Shown here piece after piece: positions 18,762 through 27,621 of a DNA stretch of 64,000 nucleotides (positions within the stretch are counted from its first letter, which is position 1; each line of letters starts with the position of its first letter). This stretch comes from Fontibacillus phaseoli (lineage in GTDB: Bacteria > Bacillota > Bacilli > Paenibacillales > Paenibacillaceae): assembly GCF_003337355.1 (NCBI RefSeq), contig NZ_QPJW01000007.1, positions 184,919 through 248,918 of the forward strand. Reading direction: 5' to 3'. A program made the translations under genes and the position numbers. The notes under the pieces were generated by a model that was given only the letters and a program-made list of their open reading frames with translations, searched no databases and had not been told where the DNA came from.

Positions 18762-18768
18762 CATACTA

Positions 18769-20439
18769 TTACTGCATGCCAAGCTTTTTCTTGTTCTCTT
18801 CGTATTTCGTTTGCTGGAATGCCATTACTTTGGCATTGCCCAGGTCTTCTTTCTTCTTCATGTAATCTGCATAAATCTTGTCAAACTCGGCCTCAGAAGG
18901 AGCCATCAACAGCTTAGGCAGCGTCTTGCTGCGCAAATCTTTGATTTTACTAAGGATGATACCCTCATCGGAGTTAGCCAACGGATCAATCAAGTCGAAT
19001 TCCGAGACACTATTCGTCTTACCGCGAGTCCAGTCTTCCAATTGCTTGTATGGCTCTACCGATTGAGGCTTCCATTGTTCCGTAATGTTAGTATCTTGCA
19101 TCATCCAGAACGTGAACGAGGATCCGTATTGCTTGTCGAATGCCGCGCGGTCTTTGTTCATCAGATCAAATGCTTCAGGCTTGAATTGGTCTTTTCCATC
19201 AATTGTATCATAGCTGACGCCTTTTTCACCAAGATAAAGGTCCTTTTGACCCTCTTCACTCATCAGGTAACTCAGGAACTTGATTGCACGAGCTTTGTCC
19301 TTAACATCCTTGGAGATCAGGGTTACTGTCCAGCCGGAAATGGAAGGGCCATTCAGCTTAGGCGCATCCAGGTTACTGTTCGCAGGACCGTCCACGGCGA
19401 TATAGATCTTGTTAGGATCCTGTTGGAACAAGGTGCCCAATTGAGCTGCAAAATCTGTGCGTTGGTACAGCATGGCAAAGTAACGGCCTTGTACGATTTT
19501 TTCTTCCATTTGTGCACGTTTGTCGATGAAGATATCCTTCGCCAGCAAACCTTCTTGATTAGCTTGACGCAATGTCTTCATCCAGCGTACATATTCAGGG
19601 TCACTTTCGCGGTCATACAGCTTGCCGTCCTTTTCTCTCGGAATGGCCAGGTAGTTCTGAATGTAGCCTTCCAGGGAATCATTTCCGGTGGCCGTGAACT
19701 CATGCAAGCCGAGCGGAATCATCGGCTGACCGTCGATCTGAGGGAACATTTCTTTTGCTTTTTTCAGAGCAGCTACGAAGCCTTCAGGCGTACGCATGTC
19801 AGGGCTGCCGATCGCTTCGTAAATATCCTTGCGGACTACAAAAGTTTGGTTGGATACATAAGTATCTCCATATTTCTCGTAGTCTTTAGGGGAAGAGGAA
19901 GAGTTCGGATATCCGTATACATTGCCGTCCTCTTGAGTGTACCAGCCGAGTTTGTCCGGGTCGGCCACTTTGAAGAAGTACGGATCATATTCTTCAGCCA
20001 ATTTATTCAGCGGCTCAACAAGGCCGCCTTCAATCATTTTCTTCACACCGTCTTCATACCAGCCGAGGGTGATGAAGTCAGGCAGTTTACCGGAAGCGAT
20101 CAGCGTATTCAGCTTCTCGTTTTCGTTACCGGCTGGCACGATAAAGTTAACGTCGACACCCGTCTTTTTGGTTACATATTGGGACGTCGGATCGACACCC
20201 CATTTATTCGGGAACCAGGCAAAGTTCAAATACCAGTCAAACGTAATCGGAGACGTGTCAGACTTCCAGCCCGGTTCATCAGCCGATGGTTTAGCAGCCG
20301 GTTCGGACGGCGTCGTGTTGTTGGTGTTTTCTGTTTTGGCTGCATTTTTGTCGTTACCGCCGCAAGCGGCCAGAGACAGAACCATGATACATGCCATCAA
20401 AAGCATCATCATTTTTTTGGACTTACTCTTCATGCCCAT
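18769..20439 (-). CDS. ABC importer sugar-binding lipoprotein (LplA/LipO type)
   Basis: A 556-residue extracellular solute-binding lipoprotein that delivers a substrate, probably an oligosaccharide, to the two permeases encoded upstream. The signal peptide ends in the lipobox LAACGG, followed by a flexible Thr/Pro/Ala-rich spacer (about 30-55). Family features include the YLNFAWFPNKW region, VPAGNENEKLNTLIASGKLPD and SGWTVTLISKD. The length fits the large binding proteins of the LplABC group. AAAAGGGG precedes the ATG. No ATPase gene is present, as usual for this group, which shares an MsmX-type ATPase. The substrate cannot be read from sequence. Confidence 0.93.
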   Translation of the reverse strand: MGMKSKSKKMMMLLMACIMVLSLAACGGNDKNAAKTENTNNTTPSEPAAKPSADEPGWKSDTSPITFDWYLNFAWFPNKWGVDPTSQYVTKKTGVDVNFIVPAGNENEKLNTLIASGKLPDFITLGWYEDGVKKMIEGGLVEPLNKLAEEYDPYFFKVADPDKLGWYTQEDGNVYGYPNSSSSPKDYEKYGDTYVSNQTFVVRKDIYEAIGSPDMRTPEGFVAALKKAKEMFPQIDGQPMIPLGLHEFTATGNDSLEGYIQNYLAIPREKDGKLYDRESDPEYVRWMKTLRQANQEGLLAKDIFIDKRAQMEEKIVQGRYFAMLYQRTDFAAQLGTLFQQDPNKIYIAVDGPANSNLDAPKLNGPSISGWTVTLISKDVKDKARAIKFLSYLMSEEGQKDLYLGEKGVSYDTIDGKDQFKPEAFDLMNKDRAAFDKQYGSSFTFWMMQDTNITEQWKPQSVEPYKQLEDWTRGKTNSVSEFDLIDPLANSDEGIILSKIKDLRSKTLPKLLMAPSEAEFDKIYADYMKKKEDLGNAKVMAFQQTKYEENKKKLGMQ

Positions 20440-20483
20440 GCTTTTTTACCCCTTTTCTGAATTTGTTTAAAGCTATAATGTGC

Positions 20484-20519
20484 AACTCCAGAACCGCCGC
20501 TTGGCGGACCGGAGGAGTT
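20484..20519 (-). terminator. Intercistronic hairpin before the binding-protein gene
   Basis: Stem AACTCC / GGAGTT with inner CCGCC / GGCGG, in the 110-base gap between the second permease and the lipoprotein gene. There is no T-run, so RNA stabilisation is likelier than termination. Confidence 0.5.
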
Positions 20520-20549
20520 ACTGCAATGAATGTAGGCTTACGTCGAAGA

Positions 20550-21440
20550 TTAGCCCTTGATGGAACCGATCATCATACCTTTGACGAAATAACGCTGCAG
20601 GAACGGATATGCAAATACGATCGGAAGCGTTGTGACAACCATCGTCGCCAATTTAACGGACTGCGAGGTTACCGTTTTAGTGACTGCGCTTCCTTGCAAG
20701 GCTGTAGTCATAATATTGGAACTCGACTGCGCTACCACCCGGTAAAGGAAGGTCTGAATTGGCTGCAGCGATTCGTTATTGACGTAGATAATCCCTGTAA
20801 AGTAGTCGTTCCATTGATATACGCCGTGGAATAGGGCGATGGTTGCAAGCACCGGCATGGATACCGGAAGTACGATTTTCAGGAAGATCGTCCAGTCGTT
20901 TGCTCCGTCAATCCGGCCAGCCTCTTCCAGTCCGTCCGGAATTTCGCGGAAGAAAGTCATGAAGATAATGAGGTCAAAAAAGCTGAACAACACCGGAAAA
21001 ATATAAACCCAAAAGTTGTCAAGCAAATGCAGATCGCGAATGAGCAGGTAAGTTGGAATCAGACCGCCGGAGAAGATCATGGTGATCGTTCCCATCAGAA
21101 TATAAAACTTGCCGCCGATCAAACCCTTGCGCGAGAAGGCAAAAGCTACCATGGCTGTGAAGAATACATGCGCTACCACCCCGATGATCGTTTTTGCGAT
21201 GGTGAGCCCCATTGCGGTCATAATGCCAGCATTATTAAATACGGCCTCATAGTTCTTCAGACTGAATACCCGCGGCCACCAGTATATGCCTCCCAGCATC
21301 GCATCCTTGCCGTCGTTAAATGAATTGATCAGTACATACCAGATCGGATACAGCGTAACAAAGCAGATAAGAAGCATTCCCAGATTGTTAAGGATATCGA
21401 AGGCGACATCGCCTTTTGTTCTACGTTTGGTTAAAAGCAT
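20550..21440 (-). CDS. ABC importer permease (LplC/YtcP type)
   Basis: A 296-residue inner-membrane permease with six predicted helices. The ATPase-contacting EAA loop is seen in EEAGRIDGANDWTIFLKIVLP, and the C-terminus KGMMIGSIKG is typical of the LplC/YtcP group. The ATG at 21440 has AGGAGG 8 bases upstream; an in-frame TTG two codons earlier lies inside the spacing region and is rejected. It partners the permease at 21459, 18 bases upstream in the operon. Confidence 0.95.
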   Translation of the reverse strand: MLLTKRRTKGDVAFDILNNLGMLLICFVTLYPIWYVLINSFNDGKDAMLGGIYWWPRVFSLKNYEAVFNNAGIMTAMGLTIAKTIIGVVAHVFFTAMVAFAFSRKGLIGGKFYILMGTITMIFSGGLIPTYLLIRDLHLLDNFWVYIFPVLFSFFDLIIFMTFFREIPDGLEEAGRIDGANDWTIFLKIVLPVSMPVLATIALFHGVYQWNDYFTGIIYVNNESLQPIQTFLYRVVAQSSSNIMTTALQGSAVTKTVTSQSVKLATMVVTTLPIVFAYPFLQRYFVKGMMIGSIKG

Positions 21441-21458
21441 GTGCAAGTCCTCCTTGGC

Positions 21459-22427
21459 CTAGAACAACGAAGTGTCGTTGAGTTTTTTGGATACTTGGTT
21501 CGCAATCAGCAGCAGCGTGATCGCAATGACGGATTTAAACAATCCGATTGCCGCAGAATACGAATATCGGCCGGAAGAAATACCAGTGTAATATACATAG
21601 TAATCAATGACATTACTAGCGCTGTCGTTCAGTGCGTTGCGTAATACCAGGATCTGGTCGAAGTTGGAGTTCAGCACGCCGCTGACGGCCAAAATAAACA
21701 GGATGCTGATCGTGGCTTTGATTGCCGGAAGTGTAACGTACCACATTTGTTGGAAACGTCCGGCACCGTCAATTCTGGCGGCCTCGTACATTTCAGGAGA
21801 AATGCTCGTGATCGCAGCCAAATAAATAATCGCGGACCAACCCAGCTCCTTCCACACATCCGAAGTGATGACGATCGTCCAGAAATACTTCGGGTCCGCC
21901 AAGTAAGAAATCGGCTGATCAACCAAGTTCAATGCCATCAAGATTTCATTAATAATCCCCACGTCCGACAACCAGGTTGCAAGGATTCCGCCCAGCACAA
22001 CCCAAGACAAGAAGTGAGGCAGGTAAGAAATCGTCTGGATCGCCTTCTTGAAGCGCAGCGAGCGCACCTCATTCAAGAAGAGAGCGAACATAATCGGCAA
22101 CGGGAACGTCAACAGCTTGAGCAAGCTGATGCCAAGCGTATTCTTCATGACATAGCCAAAATTTTCATCCGACAAAAATTCTTTGAAATGCTCCAGTCCG
22201 GCCCAAGGGGCTTCGGAAATGGTTCTGATAATGTCGTAATCCTTAAACGCAATGATGATGCCGTACATGGGAACGTAGTTGAAAATAATCATCCAGGCGA
22301 TGCCGAGAAGAGCCATGATTTGAACATGTCTTTGCGAATACAGTTTTTTCAGCCATTTGCGCCTTTCTGATGGCGGCGTCTCTTTTTGTGTCATGGCTGC
22401 AGGTTTAGTAATCTGTTGCATTTCCAT
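21459..22427 (-). CDS. ABC importer permease (LplB type)
   Basis: A 322-residue membrane permease with six predicted helices and the EAA loop YEAARIDGAGRFQQMWYVTLP. The NYVPMYGIIIAFKDYD segment near the first helix is characteristic of the LplB family. GGAGG stands 9 bases before the start. It is the first gene of the leftward operon (permease, permease, lipoprotein, kinase, regulator). A near-consensus cre site lies about 36 bases upstream, suggesting carbon catabolite control. Confidence 0.95.
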   Translation of the reverse strand: MEMQQITKPAAMTQKETPPSERRKWLKKLYSQRHVQIMALLGIAWMIIFNYVPMYGIIIAFKDYDIIRTISEAPWAGLEHFKEFLSDENFGYVMKNTLGISLLKLLTFPLPIMFALFLNEVRSLRFKKAIQTISYLPHFLSWVVLGGILATWLSDVGIINEILMALNLVDQPISYLADPKYFWTIVITSDVWKELGWSAIIYLAAITSISPEMYEAARIDGAGRFQQMWYVTLPAIKATISILFILAVSGVLNSNFDQILVLRNALNDSASNVIDYYVYYTGISSGRYSYSAAIGLFKSVIAITLLLIANQVSKKLNDTSLF

Positions 22428-22462
22428 TCCCTCTGACCTCCAAGCTGTTCATGGGCTTAATG

Positions 22463-22476
22463 TGTAAGCACTTTCA
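22463..22476. promoter_or_regulatory. Near-consensus cre site
   Basis: TGTAAGCACTTTCA differs from the cre consensus TGNAANCGNWWNCA at one position (A for the central G). It lies upstream of the LplB-type permease gene. Confidence 0.6.
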
Positions 22477-22683
22477 AAATTCCATACTTTCATTCTAAGT
22501 TGATTCCCGGACAGAGGTAAGGCTTCAGATTTCGTATTGGAGGGCTCATTTTTCGGTTGTCGAAAAAGTATCCATTGATTTCCTGATTGGCCCACATGTA
22601 TGATGGAACTAAGATGTACTCCCGTATACCGGACATCATCAGTTCAACAACCCGTTTACGGTTCATTTTTAGGGGGTCTTACA

Positions 22684-24411
22684 GTGGACAAGGAAGTCTA
22701 TCCTGCCCGAATCGAGTCTACAATCAATGCTTCCGCCTTGCTGAGTTCTATCGATTTGATGAACGTAGGTTTGGCAATTACCGATCCCAACTTGAAGGAC
22801 AATCCGCTCATTTACGTTAACCAAGGTTTCGAGAAGATCACCGGATATTCCCGGGATGAAGTTTTGATGCGAAATAGCCGGTTTCTTCAAGGGGAAGAGA
22901 CGGATAAGGAACATCTTGGCGTTATTCGCCGGGCGATCAAGGAAGGCCGGTCGGATACGGTCACGATCAAAAACTACAGAAAAGACGGAAGTACTTTCTG
23001 GAATCAATTCATCATTAGCCCTATTCTCGATTCGGACGGCAAACCGCTATACTTTATCGGACTCCAGTTCGACGTCACCAAGGAAATGGAGGAGCGGGAC
23101 GCTTCCAATCAGAAGATCCGCCAACTCTCATATTTCGACCCGATTACAGGCCTGTTGAACATGAACCGTTTTAAGGAAGTTGTAAAATCGGAGCTGGCCA
23201 TAACCGGCAGCGAACAGAAAACCGCCGCCATTTTGCGGGTAAACCTGAACCGATTCAGATATATTAATGAAAGTTATGGGGAAGCGGCAGGCAATGAGAT
23301 TCTTGTCGGGGTCGCGGACCGGATTCGCGGCTGCTTCAGCGAATGGACTCTGATCTGCCGTAGCTTCGCGGATGAGTTTATCATCTTGCTGTCCCGCCTC
23401 GCCGATCCGCTACAGATCCATAAAATGGCCAGCGACTTAAGCGGACTGCTTAAGAAACCGTATATGATGCACGGCGAAGAGGTCAGCATCGGCTTCGCTA
23501 TGGGCATCAGCATTTTTCCGGATGACGGTCAGGATGTGCCCCAACTGTTAAAGCATGCGGAATTAGCTATGAAAGAGGCAAAAAACGAATCGTTAAGCGA
23601 TCCGCATTACTTCGATTACTATCTGGTAGACAAGCTGCTGGAACGCGTCCAAATCGAGAAAAAACTGCCGCGTGCGCTGGCAGAAAACGAATTTGAACTT
23701 TTCTACCAGCCTAAAATCGATCTCGCTACCCATGCGCTTACCGGCCTGGAGGCGCTGATCCGGTGGAACGATCCGGAACACGGACGCATCTCGCCTGCTT
23801 CCTTCATTCCGATTGCCGAGGATAGCGGATTTATCGTGGAGCTTGGGGAATGGGTGCTATGGGAAGCGTGCCGCACCAATAAAGGCTGGCAGGATACCGG
23901 TTATCCCAAACTGCCGGTTTCCGTGAACGTATCCGCGGTTCAGTTCAGACATCCGCAGTTTGTCCGTACCGTAGAGACGGTGCTGGAGCAAACCGGGCTG
24001 GAACCCCAGTATCTGGAGCTGGAGGTTACCGAGTCGCTGCTGAATGACCCGGTATTGATCAAGGACCGTCTGGATTCCTTGAAACGCAGAGGCATTTCCT
24101 TATCGATTGATGATTTCGGAACCGGCTATTCTTCTATCTATTATTTGAAGGAATTGCCGCTACAGGTGCTCAAAATCGACCGGACTTTCGTTCAGAATAC
24201 GCCGACCTCCCCGAGAGACAATTCACTGCTCCAATCAATCATCCAGTTGGGCAAATCGTTAGGGTTAACCGTGTTGGCGGAGGGAGTCGAGACGAAAGAG
24301 CAGTTTGACTTCCTGCGCCAAAACGATTGCGATCAAATCCAGGGCTATTACTACAGCCGCCCTGTCGATAGCGCCACGATGGGAGAAATGCTCCGGATTA
24401 GCATGATCTGA
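22684..24411 (+). CDS. LOV-like PAS (no cysteine)-GGDEF-EAL protein
   Basis: A 575-residue cytosolic protein expected to degrade cyclic di-GMP. The N-terminal PAS domain (about 25-140) is closely LOV-like, with RNSRFLQGEETD, IKNYRKDGSTFWNQF and the flavin-sensing glutamine in FIGLQFDVTKE. But the photoactive cysteine of NCRFLQG is a serine (S65). The GGDEF domain is degenerate (SFADEF, about 227-232), so it is probably not a cyclase. The EAL domain keeps E356-A-L, NVSAVQF, ELEVTES, DDFGTGYSS, LKIDRTF and AEGVETKEQ and looks active. The start is taken as GTG at 22684, seven bases after AGGGGG; an ATG at 22600 has no ribosome site. Confidence 0.88.
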   Translation: MDKEVYPARIESTINASALLSSIDLMNVGLAITDPNLKDNPLIYVNQGFEKITGYSRDEVLMRNSRFLQGEETDKEHLGVIRRAIKEGRSDTVTIKNYRKDGSTFWNQFIISPILDSDGKPLYFIGLQFDVTKEMEERDASNQKIRQLSYFDPITGLLNMNRFKEVVKSELAITGSEQKTAAILRVNLNRFRYINESYGEAAGNEILVGVADRIRGCFSEWTLICRSFADEFIILLSRLADPLQIHKMASDLSGLLKKPYMMHGEEVSIGFAMGISIFPDDGQDVPQLLKHAELAMKEAKNESLSDPHYFDYYLVDKLLERVQIEKKLPRALAENEFELFYQPKIDLATHALTGLEALIRWNDPEHGRISPASFIPIAEDSGFIVELGEWVLWEACRTNKGWQDTGYPKLPVSVNVSAVQFRHPQFVRTVETVLEQTGLEPQYLELEVTESLLNDPVLIKDRLDSLKRRGISLSIDDFGTGYSSIYYLKELPLQVLKIDRTFVQNTPTSPRDNSLLQSIIQLGKSLGLTVLAEGVETKEQFDFLRQNDCDQIQGYYYSRPVDSATMGEMLRISMI

Positions 24412-24424
24412 CCGCATATTGCAA

Positions 24425-24465
24425 AAAACAGGCACCGGCGGTGATTAACCACCGGTGCCTGTTGC
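24425..24465. terminator. Terminator after the LOV-GGDEF-EAL gene
   Basis: Stem CAGGCACCGG-GGT / ACC-CCGGTGCCTG with a short loop. The T-run is stronger on the minus strand than on the plus strand, so it may act both ways. Confidence 0.7.
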
Positions 24466-24554
24466 CGTCTTGTGACAAATCTTGGTGAAGTCCGCCTGGC
24501 CTTGTGCCTATGATGGTTTAAACTAGACTTTCATCTAGCAAAGGGGGAAAAAAT

Positions 24555-25409
24555 TTGATCCGATTAAATGTAGAGGATTATTGCAAGGTTATGGAACCGT
24601 TGGAGCAGGTGCCGATTAATACCTTATTTGCCCAAACCGTCCTTTCGGGAATGGTTAAGGGAACCGTGTACGTGGATGATCCAAACCGTCCGGAAGCCTT
24701 TTATATCGCTCATTCCAATGGGATGTCCCTGCTGTTCGGGAATACGGAAAACAGTGCTTTTCTTGAAGGATTACGAAATTATTTGCTGAATGCAGGGCAA
24801 ATCCGGAAAACATCGGAATGGCTTCAAGTGTATCCGGACAACTGGAATACCTTCGTCAGATCATTGAGCGAACCCGGACAGAGAAACAACGATACCGCAC
24901 CGCGCAACACCTCCGACGTCAGCCAACCACCAATAACGGAAAATAGCAGAATCAATTTCACGTTTGACCGGCAAAAGTATGAAGCCGCGGCCAGCCAATC
25001 TTCTGCCGAATCCTTTCAAATCATCCATACAACCAAAGAGATCTTTCTGAAACTGGATGGACGCGTCAGCCCCAATCTTTTCTGGGTCGACGCGGAGCAA
25101 TTTCTCGCCGAAGGGTATGGCTTCAGCCTCCTAGAAAACGGGGAAACGGTATCTACCGCATTTTCCGCCTACCGGATCGGAAACCAGTTGGAAATCGGCA
25201 TCGAAACCTCCGAATCCGCACGCGGCAAAGGCTATGCCTTTCATGTCAGCCTGGCTTTGATCGCCTACTGTCTAGAACATGGCCTGGAACCGGTTTGGGC
25301 CTGCCGCAGAGAAAACGCGGCCTCTTACTGTTTGGCCCAGAAGCTCGGATTCGTACCTTCCATTAGTCTGCCTTATTATCGCCTGCAAGTATTTTTGCCA
25401 ACTGAATAG
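24555..25409 (+). CDS. GNAT-family acetyltransferase
   Basis: A 284-residue enzyme whose C-terminal half carries the acetyl-CoA-binding fold: EIGIETSESARGKGYAFHVS holds the RGKG pyrophosphate loop, followed by a conserved ACRRENAASYCLAQKLGF. The N-terminal half resembles the companion domain of ZmaR-like GNAT proteins, with EAFYIAHSNGMSLLFGN. The acceptor substrate is unknown. The start codon is TTG with AAGGGGG upstream. The gene stands alone between a terminator and a convergent deacetylase gene. Confidence 0.8.
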   Translation: MIRLNVEDYCKVMEPLEQVPINTLFAQTVLSGMVKGTVYVDDPNRPEAFYIAHSNGMSLLFGNTENSAFLEGLRNYLLNAGQIRKTSEWLQVYPDNWNTFVRSLSEPGQRNNDTAPRNTSDVSQPPITENSRINFTFDRQKYEAAASQSSAESFQIIHTTKEIFLKLDGRVSPNLFWVDAEQFLAEGYGFSLLENGETVSTAFSAYRIGNQLEIGIETSESARGKGYAFHVSLALIAYCLEHGLEPVWACRRENAASYCLAQKLGFVPSISLPYYRLQVFLPTE

Positions 25410-25437
25410 TCAGAAGAAAGATAAAAGCTAAGGCAGG

Positions 25438-26343
25438 TTATTTCCCCTGCCGTTGCAGTTCGCGCAGCTCCTTCCAGGTAATCATCTTAATCCCTTCCTG
25501 CTGAAGCGCCTCCCGAACTTCAAGGTCGCGGAACAACTCGAAATCCCATTGTCTTTTTTCCCATTCTCTATGGATGGAACGCAGTTCCTCATCCGCCAAG
25601 GCAGGATGGATGATGATTTCCGAGACCCCCGGCTGCAGGGACCGCAGCGCTCCTATCATATCCCGCTTATAGGATTCATAGGTTTCCCCCGGCTGCTTAC
25701 CGAACGGAAGCCCGACCAAATGGTCCAGGATCACAACGCCCAAGCTGTCCGCCAGTTCACCCACCTGTCTTGCGATCTCGGCGGCTTCCGCAGGCAATTT
25801 ATTCATATCCGGTAACGAACGGGGCATTCGAAAAGGAAAACTGTATTGCACGCACACCTCGAATACGACGTCCAAGAAATGATTGCCGGTTACGAGTCCA
25901 TACAAACTGCCCATATGATTATCCAGATGAGTAGGATCCACCCCCATGGAACGGGCCATCTCAATTTGGTTGATCATTTCGAGCCGAACTTGTTCCCGGT
26001 CGGCCTGCGGCTCAAAGGAGGCGCAATCCGCCGGAAAGAACCCTTCCTTTGTGACCAGGGTACTCACATCTCCATTACGGGTAACCGGCCCCCATTTATA
26101 CCCGCCCCACTCACTGGTAAAAGTAAGATGTACGCCCACTTGATGCTCGGGGTGAGCCGCGCTCCAAAGCGCCGCCTCTTTCGCCCAACCGCAGGGCGTC
26201 ATTAAAGTGGCCGAGGAAATAACCCCCTCTTGAAACAGCTGCTGGATGGCCAGGTTCTCAGCATGGCACATCCCGAAATCATCCGCATTGAGAATCAGCA
26301 GCTTGGCTTTGGGCTCATAGCCCAATCGTTGTCCCAGTGTCAT
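25438..26343 (-). CDS. YdjC/ChbG-type carbohydrate deacetylase
   Basis: A 301-residue enzyme of the YdjC family, which removes an acetyl group from chitooligosaccharides (ChbG in enterobacteria) or related N-acetyl sugars. Metal-binding elements are visible: the NADDFG motif near the N-terminus, GVHLTFTSEW, and the histidines in DNHMGSLYG. The final IIIHPA motif is also kept. CGGAGG lies seven bases before the start at 26343; an upstream in-frame ATG lacks a site. It is monocistronic. A LacI/CcpA-like palindrome lies about 40 bases upstream. Confidence 0.88.
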   Translation of the reverse strand: MTLGQRLGYEPKAKLLILNADDFGMCHAENLAIQQLFQEGVISSATLMTPCGWAKEAALWSAAHPEHQVGVHLTFTSEWGGYKWGPVTRNGDVSTLVTKEGFFPADCASFEPQADREQVRLEMINQIEMARSMGVDPTHLDNHMGSLYGLVTGNHFLDVVFEVCVQYSFPFRMPRSLPDMNKLPAEAAEIARQVGELADSLGVVILDHLVGLPFGKQPGETYESYKRDMIGALRSLQPGVSEIIIHPALADEELRSIHREWEKRQWDFELFRDLEVREALQQEGIKMITWKELRELQRQGK

Positions 26344-26380
26344 TGCAAATCCTCCGTTCGCCATGATGGCTTTCATATAA

Positions 26381-26394
26381 TAAAGCGCTTATAA
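26381..26394. promoter_or_regulatory. cre-like / LacI-type operator
   Basis: TAAAGCGCTTATAA holds the AAGCGCTT palindromic core of LacI-family operators, but its ends do not match the full cre consensus. It lies upstream of the deacetylase gene. Confidence 0.4.
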
Positions 26395-26468
26395 ATATAG
26401 AGGCAGCAGTGTATTGCTTGTATGCGAGCAAAAGGGGATGATTCTCCGCGAGACTGAAGGAAAACAGC

Positions 26469-26513
26469 GAAGGAAGCTATTCGTCTATTTATCATATGTG
26501 CGACGCTTCCTTC
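26469..26513 (-). terminator. Hairpin downstream of the glycosyltransferase gene
   Basis: Perfect 9-base-pair arms GAAGGAAGC / GCTTCCTTC around a 27-base loop, with a weak T-run on the minus strand. It is a possible terminator of the kinase-fold/glycosyltransferase operon. Confidence 0.4.
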
Positions 26514-26576
26514 TATTTCCTGAAATTGTTTTCGACGCTTATCGTGAAACTCCTCTTCCGGCGATGATATCCGGTA

Positions 26577-27575
26577 TTATCGCAGCCAACGCTCAAAAAA
26601 GTCTTGATACCCCTGCTTCATGACCGAACCGGAAAACTTGGAGAAGGCATATTCCCGGTTGTCCAAGGAAACCTTCAGCGGTGAAGCTGCCGCCATATTG
26701 ACCAGTTCAAACCAATTCTTCTCATTGCCGGCAAAGGCATGACGGGAACTGATGTGATCGTAACAAGGATGCTCCGGCTTGACGACGATTTTCCCCATGG
26801 CAAGGGCTTCGGTCAACGGCATGGCGAACGTATCGAATTTGGAGCAGCTCCAGTACACTTTCGACGAGTTCATCAATGCGAAAATCTCATCCTGCGACAA
26901 TGCAAACCGCAAGTTGACATTGGAGGGAATATCGTACTTTTTCATGCTCTCTTTGTACCGCAATCCGCCGAAGACCATAAACACTTCCTTATCGTGATTA
27001 CGGCGGGCATATTCCAGCACCAGATCCGGACGCCGATTTTCCTCATCCCGGCCGATCCATAAAATCCGGTTATCCACAACCGAAGCAGGATCATAATGTC
27101 TCTCCGCCAGCTTCTCGCTGAACCCGATCGGGATCACATCCACATCCCTGACTCCAAACACGGTATCCAGCTGTCTTTTCAAAAATTCCGTCTGTACAAT
27201 CGCCTTGTCCACATTGCCATAGAATGGTTTCATCATTTCATACCCCGTCAGCGCGGGATCCGGAAAGCTGTGGGGGAACAGCACGCTTTTGGGGAGGAAC
27301 ATTTTTAAGAAGGTGAACCCGGACACCGTGTAAATGACATGCTCAATTCCCTCGCCATATAATTGATCCAGTACAAGGTCATAATTGACGAGGTCTCCCT
27401 TTTCATGCTCATAGCCGGGAATCCAGTCGTGCCCGCTCACATGGCGCTCAGGGGAAATGAACACGACCTCCACTCCAAGCTCCCTGGCGATGTCCCGCAG
27501 TCTTTCGGCAAAAACGCGCGGTCCCTGAGATTCGGCGAACTGGATTTTTCGCATCACTAAACCTACTTTTGTCAT
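26577..27575 (-). CDS. Glycosyltransferase, CotSA-like
   Basis: A 332-residue GT-B glycosyltransferase of group 1. The N-terminal half has a Rossmann-like layout. The C-terminal nucleotide-sugar half shows ILWIGRDEENRRPDLVLEYA, FALSQDEIFALMNSSKVYW, and the conserved glutamate region MPLTEALAMGKIVV. It sits 46 bases after a CotS-like kinase-fold gene in the same operon. In Bacillus subtilis, cotSA and cotS form a similar pair whose products are in the spore coat, so a role in spore envelope glycan is possible. That is inferred from context. The start at 27575 has GGAAGG upstream. Confidence 0.82.
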   Translation of the reverse strand: MTKVGLVMRKIQFAESQGPRVFAERLRDIARELGVEVVFISPERHVSGHDWIPGYEHEKGDLVNYDLVLDQLYGEGIEHVIYTVSGFTFLKMFLPKSVLFPHSFPDPALTGYEMMKPFYGNVDKAIVQTEFLKRQLDTVFGVRDVDVIPIGFSEKLAERHYDPASVVDNRILWIGRDEENRRPDLVLEYARRNHDKEVFMVFGGLRYKESMKKYDIPSNVNLRFALSQDEIFALMNSSKVYWSCSKFDTFAMPLTEALAMGKIVVKPEHPCYDHISSRHAFAGNEKNWFELVNMAAASPLKVSLDNREYAFSKFSGSVMKQGYQDFFERWLR

Positions 27576-27621
27576 ATTGTATCTGCCCTTCCTCATAAAT
27601 TTCCTCATTAGCGGCCTGAAA

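Noticed and set aside
18757..20460. Long open frame of 567 codons opposite the sugar-binding lipoprotein gene
   Set aside because: The minus-strand gene has a signal peptide, lipobox, ribosome site and family motifs; the opposite frame has none.
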